Made by a program: the position numbers and the translations under genes | Assembly (NCBI RefSeq): GCF_004210375.1 | Contig: NC_134825.1 | Location: 42,960,348 to 43,024,347, forward strand | Direction of reading: 5' to 3' | Length of the DNA: 64,000 nt | From: Tachypleus tridentatus | Lineage: Eukaryota > Arthropoda > Merostomata > Xiphosura > Limulidae | Shown: in pieces, positions 32,195 through 44,032 of the stretch | How the letters are laid out: the number at the start of each line of letters is the position of its first letter | Numbering within the stretch: the first letter of the stretch is position 1 | Notes under the pieces: model-generated | Database searches by the model: none | The model's input: only the letters and a program-made list of their open reading frames with translations | What the model was told of the DNA's origin: nothing

Positions 32195-33281
32195 TCTGAC
32201 AACTCAAAACGGAGGAATTTATGCTCTACCTCGGATAAACTCCTTTATATAGGTATTGTGAGAGCGAAATAATATTTTTTGAATATAGATCTCTATGGTA
32301 ACACAACAAACAAACTCTCGGTTGGTTAAGGTTCTCTTAATTACACTGAGACATACAATAGCATAATGCTTCGATATAATTAATTTTTGTTGATAGTTTA
32401 AAATAACAGTCAAGCCTAAAAGAAATCACTTGTCACTCATGTAAAACCTCACAAGAGTGTATATGAATTATGCGCTGTTTTCACATCTATAGAGATAGCT
32501 TTAAACCCACCAATCACGTACTTCCTTATCAATGTATGGTCGAGAAAATGATGGGACTGAAGTGAGAAAGAGTATGAGTCTGCAAAAATTGTTAATTTTG
32601 CGTGCATAAAGCGACACAATTCTGTTAGTAGTAGCTATTTAATATACTGCAAAGTCCAATAGATTGTTCAAACTTTCATGTTGTTCTAAAGGCACAAAAG
32701 CCAAAAAATACAACAAAGCAATGTTGAAACATTGACCGAGCACTAATTTTTCAATCACCACTGTAGTTCATTACTCATTATTACAGCCTCAGTGGTGATC
32801 TTTTCTCTCATTTCCTGCTTTGTTGAACATCACCTAGTTAACCATATCTGTAACAATAAACATTATACGAAGGATTGAGTTTATTATATAAAAACAATTT
32901 TGTAATCTCTTCATGCCATTAGACTCCATATCTTTATATCCGGTTACGCTGGCCGTGTATCTGATCAACAGCAAGGCTTCCATTACAACAGATTCCTTTC
33001 TAAGGTTGTTACGTACAAAGCACACCACTCCCTTCTGATGGCTTTCAATAAACAATCTAGCGTACAAAACGACCATAGCATCTGGCAACTTGACAGATGT
33101 CTTCATATAGAATATTAAGAATACCCGTTCCAATTTTCAGCTGCTTAGGGTATGCGATGATTTAATGAAAGGAATGACTAGAAGCCTTAGCCTGGTGAAT
33201 TCATTCCCTATTGGTCTCATTTTCAGATGAAGATCCCTCTCGATCAAATTGTACACTGTTTTTCCCTTCTGTCTGACGTTA
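32195..33281. other. upstream region of the channel gene
   Basis: The 5' UTR and promoter of the channel gene should lie here, but I cannot place them: no convincing TATA or initiator context stands out. A 99-codon open frame on the minus strand (33133-32834) has some coding-like character (for example KGVVCFVRNNLRKES) but matches no family I know. It could be a repeat remnant. Confidence 0.35.
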
Positions 33282-33400
33282 CCCCCCAGTGACACAGCGG
33301 TATTTCTTCGGTATTACAACTCTAGAATCCGGGTTTCGATACTCGTGTTGGGCAAAGATCAGATAGCTCATTGTGTAGCTTTGTGCTTAACTTCAATCTC
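33282..33400 (+). repeat. SINE family B copy
   Basis: It matches CCCCCCAGTGACACAGCGGT, ATCCGGGTTTCGATACTCG, a CATTGTGTAGCTTTGTGCTT tail. It is full length and moderately diverged. Confidence 0.82.
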
Positions 33401-33588
33401 TCAATCAAACCTGTCTGGCTTTTACAGGAGTTTTGTAGCCTGAATCTGAATTGTTTACACATACTTGTCTAACGACAGTAATTATGATATTGCATTATTT
33501 TAAGAGTTAGCATTACATATAAACTAATTATAGAAGTAATTTTATCGAAAAAACTTGTTTTGAAATTGATACAAACTATTTAACTAAT

Positions 33589-33645
33589 TTTGTTTTGTTT
33601 GTTTTGAATTTCGCGCAAAGCTACTCGAGGGCTATCTGCGCTATT
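33589..33645 (-). repeat. SINE family A tail fragment, minus strand
   Basis: Only the last part of the family is present: TAGCGCAGATAGCCCTCGAG, TAGCTTTGCGCGAAATTCAA and an A/C tail. Confidence 0.75.
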
Positions 33646-33911
33646 TAACTAAGTGTTTAAGACAAAACGTCGTTAAGTACGGTTGTATTTAATAGTATGG
33701 ATCACGATGAAACAAAATGATGGCTATAAAATCGACTGTTTAAAGCCACCTTTAAAATATCTGAATATTCATAATGACTATATTATAGTATTGGATGAGA
33801 AAAAATGAAACTTAATGCACTTACTTATAAATCGGCAAAAATCGCTATATACTTGTTTATGGAGTGAATCAAATTTTCATTATTTTGGTAATTTTCTTTT
33901 AGGTAAGTAAG

Positions 33912-34032
33912 TTTTTTTAATTAAGCACAAAGCTACTCAATGGGCTATCGGTGCTCTGCCCACCACGGGTATCGAAACCCGGTTTTTAGCGTTGTAAGTC
34001 CGCAGACATACTGCTGAGCTACTGTGGGGCTT
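33912..34032 (-). repeat. SINE family B copy, minus strand
   Basis: Reversed it reads GCCCCACAGTAGCTCAGCAG, TATGTCTGCGGACTTACAAC, CGGGTTTCGATACCCGTGG, GGGCAGAGCACCGATAGCCC and a TTTGTGCTTAATTAAAAAAA tail. It is close to consensus. Confidence 0.85.
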
Positions 34033-34631
34033 GGTAAGTAAGTAAACAAGTGATTTTTCCAAACAAGCATATAGAAAAAAAAAACGAATCTTATCGGTCG
34101 AATTCTTTCATAGAACTCTCCCGTTTGCAGTGTCAATTTTCGATATAATAAAGAATACCAGAATATAGGTATATAAAGCAAACGATGTACTACTTTGTGC
34201 ATATATGATAATTAGATCGGAGGGTGGGTTGGAAGAAATCCTGATGAGTAGAAAAATCGATCGGATATATTTTCACGTCACGTTTAGTTTTGCTAGCCAC
34301 AAAAATATATCCAATAACAAGAAATCAAACAAGTATAGTATATTTTTTTTCTAATTTTGTAAGGACAAGTAATGATCGATAAGGAAGTAGCCTAGCTAGT
34401 TATGGTAATATAGAAACTTTTAATGCTATAAAAATATTGAAACAAAAAATTTAAAACTATAAAAGCCGAGTCACTTAATATTTAAAAACTTTTATCCTTG
34501 CTTTAGCTCAGACTAGCATAATTACAGCGATTTGTCAAAGTGGGAATAATTGTTTTAAATTTTAAGTAGCTCAGTTTTTGTAGTGTTTAATTTTTGCTTC
34601 AATACTTCTTGTACCATTGAATCATAAACTC

Positions 34632-35622
34632 TATAATAAACATGTTTAACTTGTTTTTGACTAATAATCTTTATTACTCATAAAAAATTATTTATTACGA
34701 CTATACCAAAACATATATATATATATATATACGTAACCTCTGTAGCATTACACCTTTTCTATATTATTAATATAGCTGGCTATTTTACGTATATATTAAC
34801 ATATATATTATAACCATAATTTTTAAGCCAAAACAAAACACATTAAAATTAAACAAAATATGCTGCATTAAAAAATCCTAGGATACAAGCTACAACGTGG
34901 GATTATAAAATGTATCCTAGGTTTTGAAGGTGACTGAAGAAATAGGGCCCAAATTACGGTGGTGATACACCGTCTTTCAGTCTTACTCTCCAATTCGCTA
35001 GTTTCACATAAAAAATAGACACAATTATGTTCGAAATTAGGAGAGTGAGGTATGGGTGCTCAAGCCTATAACGTCCCACATCTATATCACTAATATAGAT
35101 ACTATCCTAATTTCTAATCTAATTGTGTCTATTTCTTATGTGAGACTAGCAAATTGGAGGTTAAGACTGATAGACGGTATATCACCACCGCAATGTGGGT
35201 CCTAACTCCGCGATCACCTCCAAAACATAGGATACTTTTCATAATCTCACGTTGTAACTTGTATCCTAGGATATTTTTTTAATGCAGCGTATTTTGTTTA
35301 ATTTTAATGTGTTTTGTTTTGGCTTAAAAATTTTAGTTATAATATAATTAATCACAGGTTAGGATTTGCTGTTTCTAACACAATCCATGCTCATGATTTT
35401 GTTTACTTATTTAACTTCATTGAAAATTTTTTTATTTAATTTTATTAATATGTATATATATATATATACGTATCCTCTGTTGCATTACAGCTTTCTATAT
35501 TACTAATATAGCTGGCTAGGTCACGTATATATTAACTTTTGTGTTATAGTTGCAATAATTAAACTTTCCTTTATGATAAATAAAGATTATTAGTCAAAAA
35601 GAAGTTAGAAATGTTTATTATA
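34632..35622. mobile_element. 991-bp foldback element: nested inverted and direct repeats
   Basis: The ends at 34632-34680 and 35575-35622 are inverted repeats (TATAATAAACAT..., then TTTTGACTAATAATCTTTAT). Inside lie two direct repeats of about 85 bp at 34714-34800 and 35452-35535, each beginning with a TA run and ACGTA-CCTCTGT-GCATTACA. Between these, two arms of about 230 bp (34810-35040 and 35105-35335) are imperfect inverted copies around a center near 35070; each carries GATACAAG or GTATCCTAGG and an ACACAAAT/TTAATTTTAATG block. No coding sequence is present. It is either a foldback-type DNA transposon or a palindrome made by duplication. Confidence 0.7.
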
Positions 35623-36109
35623 AGGTTTAACTGTTTGCCAGTAGACTGTTTTAGCTTACTTTGAGTTCAACTATCTGATTTTAAATATCTTGCAGAGGTA
35701 TGACCGATAAAGTGGTGAAATAGTTTAGGAGGTCATTCTAAAAGAAAATAAATATTACTGAATGAGTTTGTTCAAAACGAGCATAATTTCTTACACAGAT
35801 ACTGTATTTTTTCTATAACTAAGATTTAAAAGTTGTATTTTGCACCAAGAAACACATCTTTACAATAAAATGATGCTAAACAGACATAAAACATATAAGG
35901 ACCACTTTTCGTTAATCGTAACTACTTCATACATAATATCTTAATTGTGTAAACCTATTGTTTTATGATTTTTCTTCACGTTCAACTAGATATCATGTGT
36001 AGAAATCCCAAGGTTGTGATTTTTATATCGGTTTTTTCTCAGATCGTTTTAAAATATCATGATCTTTAATAGATACAAACTTTTTCAAGAGTGAAGAAAC
36101 AATGCTTCA
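35623..36109. other. AT-rich stretch without recognised features
   Basis: I see no coding frames, tRNA-like boxes or terminal repeats here. Confidence 0.35.
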
Positions 36110-36660
36110 AAGAAGAGTTACACCTAAAACCGTAAATTATATCACTTTAATGTGCACTATACATTGTTTTAGATTTGAGTACACAAAAAAATTCGTCTTG
36201 TACTTTTTTATTTGAATAAACAAAGATATAACTTCGTTTTCTCGTGGTTTCTGAAATTTGAGTAAACACAAAACATAGTTTCATCTTCTATTTTATATCT
36301 TCTGTAAGATTTAAGCAAGCTTGGTAATATAACATATCTTATTTCACTTGAAGTTTGGGTGAACAACTTACTACAAACATAAACTTTATTGTATTATGAT
36401 TTTCTAAGATTTAGATAAGCTTAAAAATTGTTTGTTCTTTTGTATTTTTCTACTTCTTTTCTTCTCTGGTGTTTCGGTAAACATAAAAAACGTAACTTTA
36501 TTCTGTTGTATTTTTCCCGGGTTTAAATAAACCCAGCTTTCTTCTGCTATGCTTTACTGAGATTTGTGTAAACAAAATACATAAATCTGTTCTGTTGCGT
36601 TTCTCTGAGAGCTGGATAAACACAAAACATTATATTGTAATTTTCTGAGCTTTAAGTACA
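36110..36660. repeat. degenerate tandem repeat, about 55-65 bp unit
   Basis: A loose consensus recurs about eight times: TCTGTTGTATTTTTCTGAG followed by ATTTGAGTAAACACAAAAC and a CATAACTT block. Examples begin near 36165, 36225, 36290, 36390, 36490, 36540 and 36590. The units are highly diverged, so boundaries are approximate. Confidence 0.45.
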
Positions 36661-37742
36661 TTATCATTGACTTCGGAGCTACCTAAATGGATCAAAAATA
36701 AAAATTTGCTTAGTAATTATCAAACCTAGTTTAATATATCATATTAACGAGGATAAAGTAGTATAATAACACGGAACTTACAATAATCAGAATGGATATA
36801 TTCATCAGTTGAATATCTTTCATGTTAGCGATGTTTTCAGCCATAATGCCTATAATATCTCATGTGGTTTAGAACTTCCAAGACTTAGGTTGTTTCTAAA
36901 TTTATATTCTCAGCAATAATGAAATATAATTCTCATAATAAAATGTATAACAAAAATGGACTATAACAAAAATATTAGACAAATTAAACATTTTAAATAA
37001 TCCAAAGCAAGAATATAACTGGACTTACAAAAGGCGTAATAACTCTTTGATTACTTAATGCATTTGTCACCAATTGTATATCCTTTGAACAGCACATGAG
37101 TATATGCAATAAGTTTAAGCATACCTTTCTAGTAACACTTAATGGCTAATGATAGACCATTAAACGGCTCTGACAATATAATTTTAAAAAATATCTTAAT
37201 AATTAAGACAAACTGCCAAAAATTTGTTTAACAACGTATAGAATTGACTTATGTTTAAAAATATAAAAAGTAACAAAATTGTATAATAAACAAGAAAACA
37301 TTAAGATTCTAATTAAAATAACAAAGTTAAATGTAACCAAAATAATTTAATAAACATACTTTGAGTTGTGTCTAGTACAATTAGTCCGATTTTAACTATC
37401 TTCTACACAAGTAATAAATTTCCAAAGTGGGCAATCAAGAATAATAAATAATTTAAATCTTAATAACTAGCCGAAATGTACAAGTGATAATAGGTTAAGA
37501 GAAATATTACAATAATATTAAAACTTGAATAAAAAGGGAACAACAACGATAAACATAACAATTAAGGTAATTAACAGAAATTGGTGTAACTGAACTAATA
37601 ATGCAAGAGGTTAAACTAGCCGTGGTCACCATTAACGTACTACAGTAGAGCCATGAAAGTTTTAAATATAAAGTTAGTCAGTGTTTTCTTAAGATGTGAG
37701 GGAACATAAGCAATACGGCACCTAGTATTTTCTTAAGAACGT
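36661..37742. other. AT-rich stretch without recognised features
   Basis: No coding, tRNA-like or transposon signal was recognised before the SINE at 37743. Confidence 0.35.
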
Positions 37743-38024
37743 ACCGGCCCGGCATGGCCAGGTAGGTTAAGGCGTTCGACTCGTAATCTGAGGGTTGCGA
37801 GTTCGAATTCCCGTCGCACCCAACATGCTCACCATTTCCGTCGTGGGGGGTTATAATGTGACGGTCAATCCCACTATTCGCTGGTAAAAGAGTAGCCCAA
37901 GAGTTGGCGGTGGGTGGTGATGACTAGCTGCCTTCCCTCTAGTATTACACTTCTAAATTAGGCATGGCTAGCGCAGATAGCCCTCGAATAGCTTTGCACG
38001 ACATTCAAAACAAACAAACAAAAA
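37743..38024 (+). repeat. SINE family A copy, full length and near consensus
   Basis: This is the best family A reference in the window. It reads GGCCCGGCATGGCCAGGTAG (A box), CGTTCGACTCGTAATCTGAG, GAGTTCGAATTCCCGTCGC (B box), AGTTGGCGGTGGGTGGTGAT, CTAGCTGCCTTCCCTCTAGT, GCGCAGATAGCCCTCGAATA and an ATTCAAAACAAACAAACAAA tail. About 280 bp. It is tRNA-derived and presumably pol III-transcribed when active. Confidence 0.92.
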
Positions 38025-38357
38025 TGTATTGTTCATTGCTTCTTGATTAGTGCAGAATGGGTGTATTTAAGAGTAATATGTATTGTAATATTATAACAAG
38101 TGACTAATCGGAAAACGTTTCAGTTGTGTCAGACATACGACTGTGGCAGACTTTAATGAAATATGGATACGTTCAATATGTTTGTTTATTTGAAATTAAG
38201 CACAAAACTATGCTATAAAAACATATAATTAGTTGTTGACCCAGTTTGTTTTCCTTTTAAAATTTATGTGGCATCTATATATCTGTCAATTAATCCATCT
38301 CTTGTCTATATGTCTATCTATTTTTTGTTTGTTTCTGCTCTATGTCATGTGTCATAA

Positions 38358-38618
38358 AAGACCTGGCAGAGCATTTGACTCGCAATCTGTGGGTCTCGAG
38401 CTCTAATCTCGAAATGAAATATCTTCATACTTTCATGCGTGAAGGCATTATAATGTGATGGTCAATCAGACTATTTGTTGGTAAAGAATATTCTAAAAAC
38501 TGACGGTGAATGATGTAACTATTTGCCTTCTTTCTAGTCTATCACTGCTAAATTAGAAACGGCTAGCACAGATAGCCTTGGAGAAGCGTTGCGCGTAATT
38601 CATAAAACAAACAAACAA
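38358..38618 (+). repeat. SINE family A copy, diverged
   Basis: It carries the head CTGGCAGAGCATTTGACTCG, GCGTGAAGGCATTATAATGT, TGGTCAATCAGACTATTTGT, GCACAGATAGCC and a GCGCGTAATTCATAAAACAA tail. It is strongly mutated. Confidence 0.72.
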
Positions 38619-39180
38619 AATCGTGTATTATAAATTTGCTAATGACGAAATAAGCTTTTAAAATAAACCACTGTTATCACTGCGCCAAATCCTCCAGTGC
38701 TTCAATCTGTATTTATTGAGAGACTAAACGAGTGGTGGTAAGAAAAGCGCAATTTGTATGCAAAATGTGTACCAGCACAGGAGGGCCTCAACAAACTTTC
38801 ATTAACACAGGATGAGCACATGTCCGGTTTTGTTTTAATTTTGTCTCTGTCTAAATTAATATTTCCGCTGGTTATCCGCGATATTGTCTAGCACCACACG
38901 ACGCAACTGAAACCAGGTGCCGCTTTTCTCACATGACTGATGCAAAACTAATTAATGTGTATACTCTCTTAAATTTTAGATATCACTTCCTTTCATCGTT
39001 GCACATCCATGTCAAAATTAATTTAAAACGAGTATTTAAATTCATTAAATATTATACGAATACTTAAAGGGTTTTGAAAAGCCAAAAACTATGTATTACT
39101 ATTGATCAGTGATATTCAATTAGTACCCCAGTCTGTTTTATCATTATTACACGTTACCTGACAAAGTATTCATGAATATA

Positions 39181-40195
39181 CAGTTACGACAGAAAGTGTT
39201 CGTACCCCTGCGTCGTAAGTAGTTTTTTTTCTCATAACTTAAAAAGTATCACGATTAGGATAATTAAAGTATAATACATTACAAATATTATGCTGACACA
39301 CATCTACATAAACTTGTATGGAAATTGAACGACAAATAAACTGTTTATAAACAAATAAGCAAACATAAAAGGAACAGAAAGTGTTCGTGCGTCTACTTTA
39401 ATGGTCAGTTGTGTAGCCTTTCAGGTGAATTACTTGGCGCAATCTCTCCTCATAGCTCTCCATGATCGTTTGACAGTACTCGACTGATATTTTCTTTCAT
39501 TCTTCTTTACAAAAGGCCTCCAATTTTTGCAAGTTTTTCGGATGACGCTAATGAACCCTGGTCTTCAACTCATGCCAAACGTTTCCAATTGGGTTGAGAT
39601 CGAGTGACTGCGATGGCCACTCCAGAACGCTTATATGGTTCCTCTGCAACCAGGATTGTATATATTTCGATGTGTGCTTAGGGTAATTGTCGTGCTGGAA
39701 GATCCAATGACGCCCAAGCAGCAAGTTCCAAGCATCATTCTTGATATAAGTGCGTAATATATCAACGTACTCTTCTTTTTCCATGATTCTCCGTTAACGC
39801 GGTGAAGGCTGCCTACACCAGAAGAGCTGAAGGAACCCCATAGCATGATCGAGCCACCTCCGTGTTTAACTGTAGGGACGGTGTTCTTTGGAAGATTTCG
39901 TACCCCCTTTTTACGGATAATATTGCGAGCATCATTGTGGCCAAAAAGCTCGGTTTTAGTCTCGTCTGACCAAAGAATACTCTTCCAATAGGTAAAGGGT
40001 TTATCTACATGCTTTCTTGCATACCTCAATCGTGCTTCTAAATGAATGGGCTTTAAATATGAAGTTCTACGAGGATGGCATGCTTTAAATCCAGAAGAAA
40101 ATAATGAAAAAAGATTCACGTGGAAGTTTGGTCTGTGAGATGTTTTTACAAAATAAAATGTATATCTATTGCACCAGAGGAACAAAACTACTGAC
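39181..40195 (-). mobile_element. Tc1-type DD34E transposon, N-terminally truncated and inactive
   Basis: The left end CAGTTACGACAGAAAGTGTT follows a TA. The block CAGAAAGTGTTCGT occurs twice, at 39189 and 39375, so the end has the double direct-repeat layout of long-TIR Tc1 elements. On the minus strand the transposase reads RYARKHVDKPFTYWKSILWS, DETKTELFGH with the first catalytic aspartate, GGGSIMLWGSFSSSGVG, then after a frameshift GRHWIFQHDNYPKH with the second aspartate. The third site reads LNPIGNVWHE: glycine replaces the catalytic glutamate. The N-terminal helix-turn-helix and the right terminus are missing. Confidence 0.85.
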
Positions 40196-40777
40196 CTGCG
40201 ATATCTTTTGGACTGCTAAAACTTAACTGAGGAGTTCACAGCTGATTCAGAACCACGTAGATTTATTTACAATAATTATTGTTATTGTTATATGATTTTT
40301 ACCTGTCATAAGGCTATAGCTGCCGTGCAAGGTGATACTTTCATTATACAAGTTATTCTAGAGAGGATCATTCTTAAATTATTTTCAGATCTTATTAATT
40401 TTTATGTCTCTTTAAGACTTAGTTTTATGGCTCCCAAAATAAATATTTCTAAAAGTGTTGACAGATAAAGTTTAATTGGTTCAAAGAGCGTTATAGTGAC
40501 TAAAAATGTAAACGAACGATATCGACTGATTAGTTATGTAAAATAATAATTAATTAATAATTAGACTTACGTGCTGAAATAGAGTACTAAAAATGACAAA
40601 AATGACAAAAAAATTTAGGCTCTAACAACACAAAATCTATTTCGACCAAAGTTAGGTAGGATCCTAATAAAGATGCCATTTGCGATATATATATACATAT
40701 GTACATATACATTAAACAGATATTGTACCTAAATTAATTTTTATCTAACGCATAATGTTCAGTTGTATTCTATAAAT

Positions 40778-43403
40778 CAGGGGTTCCCAACCGATGGGTC
40801 GCGACCCCCCAGGAGGTCGCGAAGCCTTGGCAGGGGAGTCGCGAAGCCTTGTTAGAAGTAGCTTAAGATAACATTAATTTTATTTCATCAATTACATTTT
40901 CATGCTCTTACATTTTTTTTGTTTCGGTGCAAAGCAAAACGTGTGCTACGTTAGTTCAATGTCATTAGGTGATATTATGGGTGTATGTATGCGTGCCTGT
41001 GAATGAATGTGCCTGTGTGAATGTGTATGTGTCTGCAACTGTATGTATGTGTGTACTAGTGAGTAGCGAATATGTGAGTGCACGCGCATGTATGTATGCT
41101 TGTGTGTCTGTTTGGCTGTGATTAAGTGTGTGTGTGCTCGCTGTCGACACGTGAGTCACATGTCCGTTGCTGATTGGTGGATGACGAATCGCGCGACTGG
41201 CCACGCTCCCTTCCCTCCCAATACTTACCCCACCATTAATCTACCTGCACCCCCCCCCCACAAGTAGTCAGTGTAAGATCTACAGTTGCCAAAGCGTTCA
41301 TTATTCAACATTTTTATTTTATTTTAACAAGGAGATAAGTAAGCAGTAGAGGTGAGTTGTGTCCATGGCTAAACGGCGCAGATACTCAGAATGCTACCTC
41401 AACATTGGCTTCACCACTGTGCTCGCCGACGACGGCATCGAGAAACCACAGTGTTTTTTGTGCCATACTGTCCTGAGTGCAGAGTCAATGAAACCATCAA
41501 AACTCAAGCGTCATCTCGAGACGAAACATCCAGAACACGCAAAGAAGGGTTTGGATTTCTTCAAACGGCATGAACGGTGTCTTAAAAGCCAAAGAATCGA
41601 TAGAAGTGGGTCGTTTCAGCAGCAGAGTGCAGCCGTAGTGGAAGCTTCATATGAGATTGCATTCGAAATTGCCAAACAAAAAAAGCCTCACACGATTGGA
41701 GAAACACTTCTTAAACCCTGCATGATGAAAGCAGTAAATCTTATTCTTGGGAGAAGCCAGTGCAAAGAAGATGCAGCAAGTATCCCTGTCAAATAATACT
41801 ATACAGAGGCGCATTTCTAAAATGTCTATGGATGTGAAGGAACAGGTTTTGACTGAAATCAAGGATTCCCCTTTGTTCTCCTTTCAGCTCGACGAGTCAA
41901 CAGATGTAAGTTCATGTTCTCAGTTGCTTGTCTTCGTGAGATACATTAATTCAGGTGACATCAAAGACGAATTCTTATTCTGCAGTGCACTTGAAACCAC
42001 AACAAAAGCTGATAATGTCATGGAAAAAGTTTCAACTTTTTTTTCAAGACGAAGATCTTCAATGGGAAAACGTGTGTGGGGTTTGTACGGATGGGGCACC
42101 GGCTATGCTGGGACCGAATTCAGGATTCCAGTCGAGAGTGAAGAAGCTAGCACCTCAAGCAAAGGGCATCCACTGCATGATTCACCGATATTCTCTCGCC
42201 AGTAAGACTCTCCCTGCCTCTTTGCAGGAAGTGCTTGAATCTGTAATCAAAATTGTAAATTATGTGAAGACTCAAGCACTCAACACTCGCCTATTCAAAG
42301 AACTATGCAAAGACATGAATGCTGACCACGAAGTCCTTCTCTTCTACACAGCAGTACGTTGGTTGTCGAAAGGAAACGTTATAAATCGTGTCTTTGAAAT
42401 GAAAGATGAAATAAAGCTATTCCTGGAGACTCAAGAAAGGAAAGATCTTGTAGCTCACTTCGAAGATGAAGCATGGAATAAAAGGGTTGCGTACCTAGCC
42501 GACATTTTTAACCAGCTGAACAAGCTCAATTTGAAGCTTCAAGGAAGGGAAACACATGTTCTCCTTTTTCAAGATAGTCTTCGGGCCTTTGTTTCCAAAC
42601 TGCAAAACTGGCGTCGGAAAACCAATCTTGGAAACATCGCTATGTTTGAAAAACTTTGTGGAGTGACGGATGAGTCTCAGATCCAACTGGATCAGTTCCT
42701 CAAGGATGAGATTACCAAACATCTTCAGTCTCTAGAAAAAGGAAGTCGAGCGTTACTTCCCTGAGCTATCACAGGAACAGGAGGCCCTGGTAAGGAACCC
42801 ATTTTGTACTGAACTTGATGTATCCAGCATCCCAGATGATATCCAAGATGAATTTCTGGATCTAAGGAACGACTCTTCAGCTCGTGATCTCTTCAAGGTG
42901 AAATCTGTGACTCAGTTCTGGTGCGCTATGTACAGTCATACTCCAAAGTCAGCATGATAGCTTTACGTGTCCTTGTTCCATTTGCTTCTACCTACTTGTG
43001 TGAGGCAGGATTTTCCACTCTTGTCAATATAAAAAACAAAGAATAGAAACAGATTGGATGTTGGAGATGACATGAGACTGGCTCTAACAAACGCTCGGCC
43101 ACGAATTTCAAAGCTTGCTGCTGAAATGCAACATCAGGCATCTCACTAGCTGGGTTGGATAGCTGTTCAAACCTATGTTAATATTATTTTAAGAAATATA
43201 TGTTCTTTTTGTGAATTCAGGTTGGACCAATGTGATTTAATTTGATAATAAATAATTACAGCATTTTAAAATATTTTTTAGATTTTCTTTCCCTCTCCTT
43301 CACAGAAAAATTAAGCTGCTGATAGTAAGCCCTAAGTAGGGGGTCACATGGGTTTCAAACTTTTAGGTATGGGGTCGCGAGTGCCAAAAGGTTGGAAACC
43401 CTG
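40778..43403 (+). mobile_element. hAT transposon, 2.6 kb, complete ends and perfect 8-bp target duplication
   Basis: The ends are CAGGGGTTCCCAACC and GGTTGGAAACCCTG. CTATAAAT occurs exactly at 40770-40777 and 43404-43411. The interior holds one transposase gene (41365-43149) and a TG-rich 5' leader at 40.97-41.15 kb. The type resembles the hAT lineage that gave rise to ZBED5/SCAND3-like host genes. Perfect target duplication suggests recent insertion compared with other elements here. Confidence 0.92.
41365..43149 (+). pseudogene. hAT transposase with BED-type zinc finger, several breaks
   Basis: The start is ATG at 41365 (MAKRRRYSECYL). Residues about 30-60 hold C-x2-C (CFLCH) and H-x4-H (HLETKH), a BED-type finger. 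The DDE/RNase H-like core follows with SPLFSFQLDESTD and later CTDGAPAMLGPNSGFQ and AVRWLSKGNVINRVFEM. The C-terminus has FASTYLCEAGFSTL of the hAT dimerisation domain and the frame ends near 43149. Frame changes are needed near 41.77, 42.03, 42.75 and 42.95 kb, so the copy is inactive. The coding length of about 590 residues is normal for the family. Confidence 0.85.
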
Positions 43404-43708
43404 CTATAAATAATGGAACAACAGGGACATAAGCATTTATCTCTAAAGCCTGCCCAGTATCTAGCTTTCCTTCTGTTCATTATTCTTGCAAACTTTCCGG
43501 GTATTTTTAACTTTCTTGCGCTTGTTGATGGTTGTAGTGAGGCTTAAACTCTGTTGATTATTGTATTGTCATTCATACTGGACGAGTTACCACTCTGTTT
43601 GTCTGGCCATTGCGTTAGCGCTTTTCTCATACTAGTTCTTGCAATTTATGTTTATATTGTTTTTGTGTGCATTAAATATTAGAGTATAGTATGTTGTTCT
43701 TTAGCTAT

Positions 43709-43890
43709 GTGGCCCAGCATGGCAAGGTGATCAATTACACTATTCATTGGTAAAGAGTAGCCTAAAAGTTGGCGGTGGATAGTGATGACTAGCTTCCTTA
43801 CCTCTAGTCTTACACTGCCAAGTTGGGGACGGATAGTATAGATAGGCCTCGTATAGATTTGAGCGAAATTCAAAAACAAAGAAACAAACA
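43709..43890 (+). repeat. SINE family A copy with internal deletion
   Basis: The head GGCCCAGCATGGCAAGGTGA is joined directly to ATCAATTACACTATTCATTG in the body, losing the B-box region. GTTGGCGGTGGATAGTGATG and a GAGCGAAATTCAAAAACAAA tail follow. Confidence 0.75.
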
Positions 43891-43918
43891 AGACTTTTAC
43901 CATGTTACTTTATTTTTG

Positions 43919-44032
43919 CCAAACAGTATGTCTGAAGACTTATCACGCTAAAAATCGAGTTTCGGTACCTGCTGCGAGCAAAGCATAGACGACCCATTTT
44001 ACATCTTTGTGCTTAGCATCAAATAAGCAAAC
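43919..44032 (+). repeat. SINE family B copy, diverged
   Basis: It reads CAAACAGTATGTCTGAAGAC, ATCGAGTTTCGGTACCTGC, GAGCAAAGCATAGACGACCC and TTTGTGCTTAGCATCAAATA. It begins at the 5' border without the CCCC head. Confidence 0.7.

Noticed and set aside
32834-33133. 99-codon open frame on the minus strand upstream of the channel gene
   Set aside because: Unrecognised; kept only as a note because composition is not clearly coding.
37743-37830. tRNA-like A and B boxes, considered as a true tRNA gene
   Set aside because: The same sequence recurs many times with the same 3' body, so it is a tRNA-derived SINE.
40965-41204. 79-codon minus-strand open frame rich in His/Thr
   Set aside because: It is the complement of the TG-rich leader of the hAT transposon.
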